Positions 17,357 through 26,700 of a stretch of DNA of 34,674 nucleotides are shown here, one piece after another. The notes beneath the pieces were generated by a model. It did no database searches. It saw only the letters and a list, made by a program, of their open reading frames with translations, and was not told the origin of the DNA. This DNA comes from an uncultured Mycoplasmatota bacterium (GTDB lineage Bacteria; Bacillota_I; Bacilli_A; RF39; UBA660). Both the position numbers and the translations under genes were made by a program. Location: the NCBI GenBank assembly GCA_900552975.1, contig UWSL01000003.1, forward strand, positions 1 to 34,674, in the 5' to 3' direction. Within the stretch, counting starts at the first letter, position 1; every line of letters starts with the position of its first letter.

Positions 17357-18049
17357 CTAATTAACATTATCACTTAATATATCTTTAACAAGATCATATA
17401 TATCTTCTTGAATATCTTCAATATCTCTTAATTTATTTTTATTATCAACACAATCTATTTTTTTATAGCCATGTAAATCTACTAATTCTAAATATGCATG
17501 CTCAGCATTTCTAATATGTAATAGACTTTGTTCGTGTTGATCAGCCTTTTCACTACGTCCTTTTTTTAATTCAGCCACTTTTTTATAAGGCATATAAAGA
17601 AAAATTGTCAAATCGGGACGCGGTAGTTCTAAAAAGCCATATTCCAAATCTTCCAAACTTTTATAAAGTTTCAAACGTTCATCTTTATCAAAAATCTTCC
17701 CACCTTGATGTCCCATATTACTTTCAACATATCTATCTAAAATAACATCAATTCCTTGCTCTAATAAATCTAAAATTCTTTGACGATTATATCTTCGATC
17801 TGCTGCATAATATAATGCGGCAACTTTAGGATCAACATTAGCTGCTCCTTCAGGAAAAAATCCTTCACAAATATATGATTTTCCTAAATAAGGACCTCCA
17901 ACAATTTTCCCTGTTGGTGTATCATAATCTGGAAAACTTAGTCTTTCAATTTTCCTTCCTTCACGACGTAATCTCTGTACTAATAAACTTGTTTGTGTCT
18001 CTTTACCAGAACAATCTGTTCCTTCAACAACAATTATTTTTCCTTTCAT
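17357..18049 (-). CDS. tmk: thymidylate kinase (dTMP kinase)
   Basis: Phosphorylates dTMP to dTDP for dTTP synthesis. The 230 residues carry the P-loop EGTDCSGKETQT (9-20), SFPDYDTPTGKIV, the DRYVESNMGHQGGK block that corresponds to the family's DRY motif, and a lid with KKGRSEKADQHE. The Cys and Glu in the P-loop (GTDCSGKE instead of GxDxxGKS/T) mark a variant group of kinases in Bacillota that is longer than the classical 210-residue enzyme. A related deoxynucleoside kinase is a less likely alternative. It sits between ylxM and ffh, splitting a pair that is usually adjacent. AAGGTAGG precedes the ATG. Confidence 0.85.
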   Translation of the reverse strand: MKGKIIVVEGTDCSGKETQTSLLVQRLRREGRKIERLSFPDYDTPTGKIVGGPYLGKSYICEGFFPEGAANVDPKVAALYYAADRRYNRQRILDLLEQGIDVILDRYVESNMGHQGGKIFDKDERLKLYKSLEDLEYGFLELPRPDLTIFLYMPYKKVAELKKGRSEKADQHEQSLLHIRNAEHAYLELVDLHGYKKIDCVDNKNKLRDIEDIQEDIYDLVKDILSDNVN

Positions 18050-18142
18050 ATCTCTACCTACCTTGAAAACATAATATCATAAATTTTTTTAAATTAAAAG
18101 TGTAATTAATACACATTAGTAAAGTAGACAAAAAAAGAAACA

Positions 18143-18442
18143 TTATTCACCTAATATTTCCCTAATTTCTTTTTTTATTTGGTCTAAACTATTACACTCT
18201 AAACTTTTACTTAAACGTTTATTAATATCATATATATGTAGTTTACTTTCATAATAATTTAATTTGTCTATAACTGTCTTAACTGTTTTAAAAACAGCAT
18301 TTCTACTAATATTTTTTAAATCTGCTATTTCTGCTAAAGAATAATTTTCTTGATAATAAGCAATAAAATTATCCTTTTCTTTATCTGTCAATAATTCACC
18401 ATATATATCATATAAACTATTATAATAAACAAATTCTTCCAT
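18143..18442 (-). CDS. ylxM: YlxM/p13-like SRP-associated helix-turn-helix protein
   Basis: A 99-residue all-helical protein. LTDKEKDNFIAYYQENYSL followed by AEIADLKNISRNAVFKTV is the sigma-region-4-like helix-turn-helix of the YlxM family, which modulates the SRP GTPase in Gram-positive bacteria. The ATG start overlaps the ftsY stop by one base (TAATG), so translation should be coupled to ftsY. Usually it precedes ffh directly; here tmk lies between. Confidence 0.9.
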   Translation of the reverse strand: MEEFVYYNSLYDIYGELLTDKEKDNFIAYYQENYSLAEIADLKNISRNAVFKTVKTVIDKLNYYESKLHIYDINKRLSKSLECNSLDQIKKEIREILGE

Positions 18443-19503
18443 TACATCATATCCTTAAATAAACCATAAATGTAATTTTCAATATCAAATGTTTTTAAAT
18501 CAGTCATTGCTTCGCCTAAACCAATAAATTTAACTGGTAAATCAACTTCATTTTTTATAGCCAAAACAATTCCGCCTTTTGCTGTTCCATCTAATTTAGT
18601 TAAAACGATTCCTGTAATATTAGTAATTTCCTTAAATGCCTTAGCTTGACTAATACCATTTTGACCAGTTGTTGCATCAATTACTAATAAAGTTTCATGT
18701 GGTGCATTTGGAATATGTCTTCCTATTACTTTATTAACCTTTTCTAATTCTTTCATAAGGTTAACTTTGTTTTGTAATCTTCCAGCTGTATCAATTAAAA
18801 CAATATCAACATTTTCTTCCTTTGCTTTAACAAGACCATCAAAAACAACTCCCGCTGGATCTTTATTTTCTTTACCATAAAATGAAGCACCTGTCTTTTC
18901 TGACCATTCTTCTAATTGTTTAACAGCACCAGCTCTAAAAGTATCAGCAGCAATCATCATGACTTTTTTACCTTCTAAAATATATTTATGAGCTAATTTA
19001 GCAATTGTCGTTGTTTTTCCAACTCCATTAACTCCAACCATTAAAATTACTGTAGGACCAGATTCGGCCATATTAATTTTATCTGATAAAGATTGATTTT
19101 CAACATATATAATAAACAATTCATCAATAATTACTTCATTTAAATAATTTGTATCAGTTATCTTTTCTTCACGTACACGTTTACGCAAACGATCCATAAA
19201 ATTCATTACTGTGTTAATACCAACATCTGCATTAATTAAAATTTCTTCAAGTTCATCAAAATATTCATCATCAATCTTTGTATATTTAATACCTAGCAAA
19301 CTTAACTTAGAAACAAATTCCTTACGAGTTTTTTCCAAGCCCTTATCATAAGTAGTAATTTCGGAAGCTTCTTTGACTTTATCATCACACAAAGGAACTT
19401 CACTCACTTCATCTATTTCTGATACTTCATATTCATCTTTAACATCTTCTAAAACTTTTTCTTTACTTCCAATAATATTTTTTAATTTATCAAATAATCC
19501 CAT
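18442..19503 (-). CDS. ftsY: signal recognition particle receptor FtsY
   Basis: The membrane-associated GTPase that docks SRP-ribosome complexes at the translocon. It is 353 residues when started at MGLFDKLK (ATG 19503, GGTGA upstream); an ATG 12 bases earlier has no ribosome site. A short acidic N-terminal segment (about 1-50) precedes the N domain. The G domain carries GVNGVGKT (157-164), AADTFRAGAVKQL, DTAGRLQNK, TKLDGTAKGG and the closing GLGEAMTDLKTFD. The first residues could form a lipid-binding amphipathic helix. It leads the ftsY-ylxM-tmk-ffh cluster. Confidence 0.97.
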   Translation of the reverse strand: MGLFDKLKNIIGSKEKVLEDVKDEYEVSEIDEVSEVPLCDDKVKEASEITTYDKGLEKTRKEFVSKLSLLGIKYTKIDDEYFDELEEILINADVGINTVMNFMDRLRKRVREEKITDTNYLNEVIIDELFIIYVENQSLSDKINMAESGPTVILMVGVNGVGKTTTIAKLAHKYILEGKKVMMIAADTFRAGAVKQLEEWSEKTGASFYGKENKDPAGVVFDGLVKAKEENVDIVLIDTAGRLQNKVNLMKELEKVNKVIGRHIPNAPHETLLVIDATTGQNGISQAKAFKEITNITGIVLTKLDGTAKGGIVLAIKNEVDLPVKFIGLGEAMTDLKTFDIENYIYGLFKDMM

Positions 19504-19556
19504 ATATATCACCATCCAAATTATATCGTATCTTTTAAATATTTACTAGCAAAAGA

Positions 19557-19576
19557 AAAAGAATCATTAAGATTCT
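19557..19576 (-). terminator. intrinsic terminator of the second prepilin-like gene
   Basis: A 6-bp stem (19560-19565 with 19571-19576) followed on the minus strand by TTTTCTTTT; it includes part of the stop codon. Confidence 0.6.
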
Positions 19577-20105
19577 AACCACAAACTCCAGTTTGATGAA
19601 CTGCTACTTCTTCTGAATACTCATCACCAGCTTCATAAGTATATTGCTTATAAACTAAAACAACAGACTTTTTATTACAAGCTCCACTACTATCGTCAAG
19701 TAACCCTTGGTCAATTAAAGTTCCCACTGTTACAAAGTTAAGACATGCTGTATCAGAAACCGTTTTATGTGCCCCATTTAAAAAGTTAGTTCTATTGGTT
19801 GAAGTATTATTCTCATTAAAACTATTACCATAATTTTTATTAAATAAATCAACATCACTTTGCGAAAAGTTAACGCCTGAAGGTGTTGCTCCACTAGCAC
19901 TCTTACATGGCGGCATATAAACTTTTTTCTTTCCCACAAAATATGAAATAGCAGCATCATCAAGATTTTGGTCAGCCATTGCATTGACCTTATTTTTTTG
20001 CTTGTTCATTACTGATGCAACAGCAGTAGTTGCTACAACCATTAAAATACCTAAAACAGCTATTGCCCCTAACAACTCAACAATCGTAAAACCATTCTTT
20101 TTCAT
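19575..20105 (-). CDS. prepilin-like protein with cysteine-containing C-terminal domain
   Basis: The leader MKKNGFTIVELLGAIAVLG has the Gly cut site, Phe+1 and Glu+5 of class-a prepilins, then a hydrophobic helix to about residue 32. Mature length is about 170 residues. Four cysteines (PPCKS, DTACLN, SGACNK and the C-terminal VCG) could form two disulfides, including the C-terminal loop typical of many type IV pilins. I started at ATG 20105 with AAGGTG seven bases upstream; the frame is open 13 codons further without a ribosome site. It is divergent from rnj. No pilus machinery is in the window. Confidence 0.82.
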   Translation of the reverse strand: MKKNGFTIVELLGAIAVLGILMVVATTAVASVMNKQKNKVNAMADQNLDDAAISYFVGKKKVYMPPCKSASGATPSGVNFSQSDVDLFNKNYGNSFNENNTSTNRTNFLNGAHKTVSDTACLNFVTVGTLIDQGLLDDSSGACNKKSVVLVYKQYTYEAGDEYSEEVAVHQTGVCG

Positions 20106-20121
20106 ACTATCACCTTGCATA

Positions 20122-20130
20122 ATTATAACA
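20122..20130 (-). promoter_or_regulatory. candidate extended -10 promoter of the second prepilin-like gene
   Basis: Minus strand TGTTATAAT 16 nt before the ATG; no strong -35 at 17 nt. It lies back to back with the rnj promoter. Confidence 0.4.
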
Positions 20131-20137
20131 TAATCGC

Positions 20138-20166
20138 TAGACAATTAATAGTATTTAGTATATAAT
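20138..20166 (+). promoter_or_regulatory. promoter of rnj
   Basis: TAGACA (20138-20143), a 17-nt spacer and a perfect TATAAT (20161-20166), leaving about 50 nt of leader before the ATG. Confidence 0.6.
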
Positions 20167-20225
20167 TAAAAAAGCGAAGAACTAATACTTTTTATTTTTT
20201 TATTTGAAAGGAAAGATTAAATATT

Positions 20226-21908
20226 ATGAATAATAAAGATGGATTTACGTCTATCATTGCCTTAGGTGGGCTTGGTGAAGTAGGCAAAAATATGTATGTC
20301 TTCACCCACAAAAATGAGATATTCATAATTGATGCTGGTGTAATGTTTCCCGAAAGTGACTTATTAGGTATTGATTATGTAATTCAAGACGTAACTTATT
20401 TAAAACAAAATGAGAAAAAAATAAAAGGATTAATTATTACCCATGGCCATGAAGACCATATTGGTGGCATTTCATTCTTATTACAAAATGTCAACATTCC
20501 TGTTATTTATGGTGCAAAAACTTCAATTGATTTAATCAAAAACAAGTTAGAAGACCGTAATATAAATTATAAAAATTTAGAAGTAATCGATAAAGATTCC
20601 AATATCAAAACCAAATATTTTAATATTGAATTTATTACTACTACTCACTCTATCCCCGATAGTTTTGGTATAGTTCTTCACACACCAAATGGAACAATAG
20701 TTTCAACTGGTGACTTTAAATTTGATTTAACTCCAATCGGTCCAATGGCTGATTTACATAAAATGGCTAAAATAGGTGCTGAAGGTGTTAAATTACTAAT
20801 GAGTGATAGTACAAATGCTTTATCAGAAGGCTTTTCTAAAAGCGAAAGTACAGTTGATGATGCTTTAAGTGACATTGTTAATGGTTATAATGGACGTATT
20901 ATTATCGCTACTTTTGCTTCAAATATTTATCGTATTAAACACATTGTTGAAACATGTCGTAAAAATAATCGTAAAATAATCGTTTTTGGGCGTAGCATGG
21001 AAACAGCTACTAACTTAGCTATCAATAATGGTTTAATTCAAGATAAAACAATATTTATTGACTCTAATCAAGCCAAAAACCTTAAGAAAACTGAAATATG
21101 TATTTTATGTACCGGTTCTCAAGGTGAACCTCTAGCTGCTCTATCACGAATCGCTAATGGTACTCATAAACAAATATCATTAATGACAGACGATTTAGTT
21201 GTTTTCTCATCTAACCCAATTCCTGGTAATGCTGCTGGTATAAATCGTATTATCAACAAACTTTACCTAAAAGGTGTTAAAGTTGTTACAAACTCTGAAT
21301 TCAGTGATATTCACACTTCAGGTCATGCTAAACAAGAAGAATTAAAATTAATGCTTCGCTTAATTAAGCCAGAATACTTTATGCCTATGCATGGTGAATA
21401 TCGTATGTTAAAATCACATGCTAGCTTAGCTGAAGAATGTGGAATTCCTCTTGATCGTAGTTTTATCATGCAAAATGGTGATTCACTAATCCTAGATAAT
21501 AATGGTGTTCATCGTGGCCAATCAGTAACTGCTGGTGATGTTTACGTTGACGGATCACGAATCGGTGAAGTTGGTTCTGTTGTTATCAAAGATCGTAAAT
21601 TAATGAGCAAAGATGGTATTTTAATAACTATTTTAAATATCAATCCGTTAACTCGTCGTTTACTTATCAAACCTAATATAACAACAAGAGGCTTTGTTCT
21701 TGTTAATGAAAACGCTGAATTAATTAATCAAATTGAACGTAAAACTACTGAAGTAGTTAATAAATTCTTAAATGAAAATTCTTATAGTTATACTGATTTA
21801 AAGAATCAAATAATCTTAGAATTACATCCTTTTATTAACAATCTTACAGGACGCCGTCCTATCGTTCTACCTGTTATAATGGAAGTACGTGAATCAAATA
21901 AAAATTGA
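20226..21908 (+). CDS. rnj: ribonuclease J
   Basis: A metallo-beta-lactamase/beta-CASP RNase with 5'-3' exonuclease and endonuclease activity, central to mRNA decay and rRNA maturation in Gram-positive bacteria. The 560 residues carry ALGGLGEVGKNMY, the metal motif THGHEDHIGG (HGHEDH at 73-78), TTHSIPDSFG, TGDFKFD, ATFASNIYR, GSQGEPLAALSRIANGTH and HTSGHAKQEE, all closely matching Bacillus RNase J1. The C-terminal dimerisation part is complete and ends VIMEVRESNKN. AAAGGA precedes ATG 20226. The TGA stop shows UGA is not read as Trp. Only one RNase J is visible here; J1 is closer than J2 by these motifs. Confidence 0.96.
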   Translation: MNNKDGFTSIIALGGLGEVGKNMYVFTHKNEIFIIDAGVMFPESDLLGIDYVIQDVTYLKQNEKKIKGLIITHGHEDHIGGISFLLQNVNIPVIYGAKTSIDLIKNKLEDRNINYKNLEVIDKDSNIKTKYFNIEFITTTHSIPDSFGIVLHTPNGTIVSTGDFKFDLTPIGPMADLHKMAKIGAEGVKLLMSDSTNALSEGFSKSESTVDDALSDIVNGYNGRIIIATFASNIYRIKHIVETCRKNNRKIIVFGRSMETATNLAINNGLIQDKTIFIDSNQAKNLKKTEICILCTGSQGEPLAALSRIANGTHKQISLMTDDLVVFSSNPIPGNAAGINRIINKLYLKGVKVVTNSEFSDIHTSGHAKQEELKLMLRLIKPEYFMPMHGEYRMLKSHASLAEECGIPLDRSFIMQNGDSLILDNNGVHRGQSVTAGDVYVDGSRIGEVGSVVIKDRKLMSKDGILITILNINPLTRRLLIKPNITTRGFVLVNENAELINQIERKTTEVVNKFLNENSYSYTDLKNQIILELHPFINNLTGRRPIVLPVIMEVRESNKN

Positions 21909-21931
21909 ATATAAACCATATTCAATTTTTT
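21901..21931 (+). terminator. intrinsic terminator of rnj
   Basis: A perfect 11-bp stem (21902-21912 with 21918-21928, loop AAACC) runs into a T-run. The TGA stop is inside the left arm. Confidence 0.85.
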
Positions 21932-22028
21932 TAGTATTAAAATGCTAAGACAATGTAAGCTCATAAATATTTACTTTTTATTCCTTTAAGATAATATTTA
22001 GTTATGCTAAAATAAAGATGGTGATAAT

Positions 22029-23033
22029 ATGAAAAAGAAAAAAATAAAAAAGAAAGTAAAAATTTTACTAGTTATTTTCCTAATTATATTCGTAATAGGT
22101 AGTATTACAATTAAACAAAACAAAAGCAATCAATCACCTCAAGAATACATTACAAAAATAGATAAGAAAAATAAAAAAAGTCCTTTAACTACTTTAAATT
22201 ATTCTAAAGATGATATTGCTTTAATAGAAAAATACAATATATCTGATGAAAACATAAAATATTTAATTGATAACAAAATAGATAGTAAACTTGCAATGAA
22301 TATCATCAAAGAAAAATATTACATTGATGATTATTTAAAAAAATATTTAGATTATTATGAAAAAAATAAAGACTTATCCTTTAGCGAAATAATTACTAGA
22401 ATAAATACACATCTTGATGATGAATTTTATACTAATACTGAAAAAACAGATGATACTTTAGGTAAATTTGTTATTTTAAATAAACATTACTACTCTGATG
22501 AAAATTATAAAGGATTAAATTTAATTGACGTTGATAGTGAATATAATCTTTATAATACATCATTCAAATTATCTAAAGAATGTTATGAAGCTTTTCTAAA
22601 AATGTATAATGATGCCAAAGAACAAGGCTATGCATTTAAAATCAACTCCGCCTATCGTAGCTATGAAAAACAAATCAAAATATATCAAGGTTGGGTTAAT
22701 AAAGACGGCGTTAAACTAGCTGATACTTACTCTGCCCGTGCTGGATTTTCCGAGCATCAAACCGGTTATGCTTTTGATGTAAGAGACTACCCTTTTACAA
22801 ATGATGATTACTCTAAGACCAAATCATTTACATGGGTATCTGAAAACGCCTATAAATATGGCTTTATTATAAGATTTCCTAAAGATAAAGAATATATTAC
22901 AGGTTATCAATATGAACCATGGCATTATCGTTACTGCGGTATAGAATGTGCAACATACATCCACAATAATAACATAACATTTGAAGAATATTATGAATAC
23001 TTTATAAAGTATAATAATCCTCGTAACTTATAA
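22029..23033 (+). CDS. membrane-anchored D-alanyl-D-alanine carboxypeptidase, VanY/M15B type
   Basis: A zinc peptidase trimming the terminal D-Ala of peptidoglycan stem peptides outside the cell. It has 334 residues. A basic N terminus (MKKKKIKKKV) is followed by one membrane helix (about 12-28), a helical linker of about 120 residues, then the M15 domain from about 150. Metal and catalytic motifs are clear: NSAYRSYEKQ (206-215), SEHQTGYAFD (241-250, ligands H243 and D250), catalytic E296 and H299 in EPWHYRY. GGTGA precedes ATG 22029. It is a housekeeping-type enzyme; no vancomycin-resistance genes are nearby, so the VanY likeness does not imply resistance. Confidence 0.9.
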   Translation: MKKKKIKKKVKILLVIFLIIFVIGSITIKQNKSNQSPQEYITKIDKKNKKSPLTTLNYSKDDIALIEKYNISDENIKYLIDNKIDSKLAMNIIKEKYYIDDYLKKYLDYYEKNKDLSFSEIITRINTHLDDEFYTNTEKTDDTLGKFVILNKHYYSDENYKGLNLIDVDSEYNLYNTSFKLSKECYEAFLKMYNDAKEQGYAFKINSAYRSYEKQIKIYQGWVNKDGVKLADTYSARAGFSEHQTGYAFDVRDYPFTNDDYSKTKSFTWVSENAYKYGFIIRFPKDKEYITGYQYEPWHYRYCGIECATYIHNNNITFEEYYEYFIKYNNPRNL

Positions 23034-23062
23034 AAAATAATACATTACTGTATTATTTTTTT
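23032..23062. terminator. bidirectional terminator between the carboxypeptidase and LemA-like genes
   Basis: A long near-perfect stem (A-run and AATAATACA, loop TTAC, TGTATTATT and T-run) overlaps the stop codons of both converging genes. Confidence 0.85.
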
Positions 23063-23699
23063 ATATTCCTAATTCTTCATCACTAACAACATCTTCTTCA
23101 ATTTCTTCGTAAAAAGCCAAATCTTCATATTTAACAATTGCTTTAATTAATGAAAGCGGAAAATTATGAATCATTGTATTATACTCCATTACATAATTAT
23201 TATAAACAATTTTTTCATTAGCTATAAGATTTTCACTAATTTTAATTTCTTCAATTAACTTTAATATACTTTCATTTGCTTTTAATTCTGGATAATTTTC
23301 AACCATTCCTTGAAATTGTCTACTCGATCTAATTCTAAAATTTCTATTAGACTTAGCTATCTTTTCTTGAATTTCTTTTTCATGACTCATATATTTATCA
23401 ACAACTTTATTAGCTTTTTCTAATAATTTTTCACTTCTTTTTAGCAAAACTTTTATATTACTATCTTTTTCTAAAGTTTTTTGTTTCAAATTATTAACTA
23501 AATTTATTTTCATAATAAAACTAACAATAACTCCCGTAAAAAAACCAAAGATTAAGCTAGCTCCATTAAATGGTTCTATTACTTCATCAACCTCTGAAGG
23601 AGTAAAAACAGCAAAAATAAATACCCATAATAACCAACCACAAACAATCCAAAAAAATATTTTCAATATTTCTAAACCTAAATTATATTTCTTACTCAT
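23061..23699 (-). CDS. LemA-like membrane protein
   Basis: A 212-residue protein. The C-terminal half carries the LemA signature: NYPELKANESILKLIEEI, an ISENLIANEKIVYNNYVMEYN helix, then HNFPLSLI, matching the family's three-helix bundle. LemA proteins usually have one N-terminal membrane helix; here two hydrophobic stretches (about 10-32 and 42-62, separated by an acidic TPSEVDEVIEP loop) come first. The function of the family is not established. The start is ATG 23699 with GAGGTG seven bases before it; a TATAAT-type -10 (23721-23726) lies just upstream of that site, which argues against the ATG seven codons earlier. Confidence 0.8.
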   Translation of the reverse strand: MSKKYNLGLEILKIFFWIVCGWLLWVFIFAVFTPSEVDEVIEPFNGASLIFGFFTGVIVSFIMKINLVNNLKQKTLEKDSNIKVLLKRSEKLLEKANKVVDKYMSHEKEIQEKIAKSNRNFRIRSSRQFQGMVENYPELKANESILKLIEEIKISENLIANEKIVYNNYVMEYNTMIHNFPLSLIKAIVKYEDLAFYEEIEEDVVSDEELGI

Positions 23700-23752
23700 A
23701 TCTTCACCTCTATTAAACATATTATACTAAATAAAACAATAAATATATAGAA

Positions 23753-23783
23753 AAAATCTCATTACAATAATAAATGAGATTTT
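23753..23783 (-). terminator. intrinsic terminator of the giant surface protein gene
   Basis: A perfect 11-bp stem (23753-23763 with 23773-23783) seven bases after the stop, continuing into T-rich sequence on the minus strand. Confidence 0.75.
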
Positions 23784-23789
23784 TATTTT

Positions 23790-26700
23790 TTAATTACTAA
23801 ATTTACGTACCTTTATCACACGATGAACTATAAAGAATAACATAGACATCATACCTATCACAATAACTATAATAAAATAATCTTTTGTATTTGGATTATT
23901 TATTCCATTATTAGTATTTTTATCAATAATTGTTCCATTAGTTCCATCAGAATATATTGGACTTTCTGAATATTTATTAATAAATTTACCAAAATTGTTA
24001 TCATATCTGTAAGTAGGTGTAACACTCATTGTTCCATCTTCATTATCAATTAGAACCAACTCTAAATATGCCTTACTTTCATCATAATATATATGATTAG
24101 AGTTACCTCGTAACTGAGTTATTTCAAATAAATAAGTTCCAGGTTTAGTAAAATTAATACTACTAAATATAATATTACCATCTAAATTATTTGTTACAAC
24201 TTCACCATATCCTGTACTAATAGCACTAACATCTTTAATAAGAAAACTAAATTCATCATTAGTTAATTCTTTATCCTGTAATTCCATCTTAAAGTTTGGT
24301 AAGAAATTAGCTTTTGTTTCATATAAATTTTTAAAATTAACTTTCTTTGTACTAAGTGTAATTACACCATTATGAGTAATTGTTTTAGCTTCATCATCAA
24401 CCAAATAAGAAGAACCATCGATCTTAGAAGTATAATAATCTTCCATTTTCTCAACTACTTTATAAGTTGCTCCTACTGGTAATTCAGATATTAAAACAAT
24501 TTCGTCCGATTTCAAATTGAATTCATAACTACCTTTTCCTTCTTTAATTATAAAATCATCTAATTCAGTATTATTCTTATCATAAACTTTATAATTACCA
24601 TCATTTACATTATCAGTTTCGACAGTTACTTGATAATTAAATTCTTTCTTAGGATTAATATAATCCCCTTCAAAAACATTACTTACTAATAATCCTACTT
24701 TAATAAATTCATTTTTAAATTCTAAAGTATCTACATTCAATTTATTATCATATTTATCATAATAACTAATTTCCTTATTCAATGTACCATCTTTATTATC
24801 AGTTACTTTAACAACTATCGTATAATAATTAGAATCATATAAGATACGTTCATTATCTCCTTCAAGTTCTTTAACCGAATAAACATAAGTTCCTACTTCA
24901 TCTTTATAAGTTATTTCACTAAATTTAATTAAGCCATCAACATCATTTGTTTTAGTTTCTGAATAAGTAGATCCTTCAGCTTTAGCATCAAGTGTTACTT
25001 TAAACATATCAACTTCTAAACCATTATCATAAGTTGTTTTTACCATTGGAATAAATGTCGTTTGAGCAGAATATTCATTAACAAATTCATATGATAGAAT
25101 TTTTTCTTCACTAGTTACTCCTATAATAGAAGCATTACCAGATTCAATAGTTACTACTTTATCTGTAATACTAGATGTATAACCTTTTTCTTGTTTTTGA
25201 ATTATTTTAAAATTCATTTCACCAGCTAAATCTTTAAATCTTAATTTTTCTCCATCACTTAATTGATAAGTATAACTTCCACTTCCATTATTATCAATAC
25301 TTAAAACTCCAACTTTTTTACTATTTGTATCTAAAACTTCATATTCCCCAGCAGCATATTCTTTACCTTCAAAAATGATTTCATAACTAAATTTTTTATT
25401 TTGATCAGCTAATTTACCAGCCACTTTATTATTAATAACTAAATCTGTTGCTGTTTTATAAATCGTTATTATAGTATTAGTGTCTTTATCATAAACATTT
25501 TTAGTATTGTCATAAGGATTTTTTAAAGTTATATGTGCCTTACTAACATAACGAGTGTTATTAGGAACATCATTAGAAACAGTAACTTTATAAATTAATT
25601 CCATACTACTTAAAGCTGCTAAAGAAGAAATATCCCAAGTAATCGTCCCAGCTTGTTTATCATAAATACCGGAACTACTAATTGATGACTCATCAACATC
25701 TAAACCACTTGGAACGCTTTCAACTACCTTAACACCAGCAGCATCAACATCCTTATCATTATTAAGTTTAATCATATAAGTATATGAATCTCCTCTATTA
25801 ACAGTTATGGCTTCATTTTCTGTATCAACATATCCAGCACTACCTGAAATAGATACATAATGTTTCGCACTTATACCAGGCATTAAAATACTATTATATA
25901 AAGTAAATTCTTGTCCTCTATAAGCTCTATCTTCAATTTTTACAAGAGCGATCTTATTAACAAACATTGCATTATCACTATTCAAATTGGTTGGATCAAC
26001 ATTAACAGGAACCCATAAATTAATTTTTTCACCCGCTTTTATTTCTGAAACAATCAAATTTAAACTATTATCACTAGCATTATAAGAATACTTAATTAAA
26101 TTATCATCACTAATAAGTTTTTTATTACTTACATCATCACCTGTATAATAAGTTATCTTTGATGCATCTAGTTCCAAACCATTCGGTAATAAATCATTGA
26201 CTACAATATTATTATAACTAGATACTAAGTCCTGATTACTAACAGAAATTAAGTATCCCAATTCTTTATCAATTCTTGTTGGAGCATCCATACTACCAGA
26301 TGCAAATTCTGTCCCATCGATTACATTCTTTGCAACTGCATTCATCTTAATAGATGACTTCATCAAAGACACCTTAGTAGCTTCTGATTCCTTTATAGTA
26401 TAAGTATTACTACCTACGTTACTAAACTTAACAGCAACATTATTATAAGCATAAACATCATCATTAGAAGTAACCAATTTATCATAATTTAAAGAAGCTA
26501 ACATATCAACATACACTATTGGTATTTTTATATCAGTTCCTGTAAATTCATAATCACCACAATCAATAGCAATAGCTTTAACTGTACTTAAATCTTTAGG
26601 CTTATCAACAGTCCAAACATTTTCCTTTGATAAATCAACATTTTTACTCTCACTAAAATCTAATTTCTCAATTGTTGAATAATATATAGTCGGTTTGATC

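Noticed and set aside
18060..18142. Promoter or terminator between ylxM and tmk
   Set aside because: Only a 5-bp stem and poor -35/-10 matches are present; nothing is strong enough to annotate.
20226..21908. Mycoplasma-type genetic code (UGA = Trp)
   Set aside because: rnj ends in TGA at the expected length with a terminator around it, and the reading frames are complete under the standard code.
22029..23033. Vancomycin-resistance VanY
   Set aside because: No van ligase, VanX or VanRS genes are near; the M15B fold is common among ordinary cell-wall carboxypeptidases.
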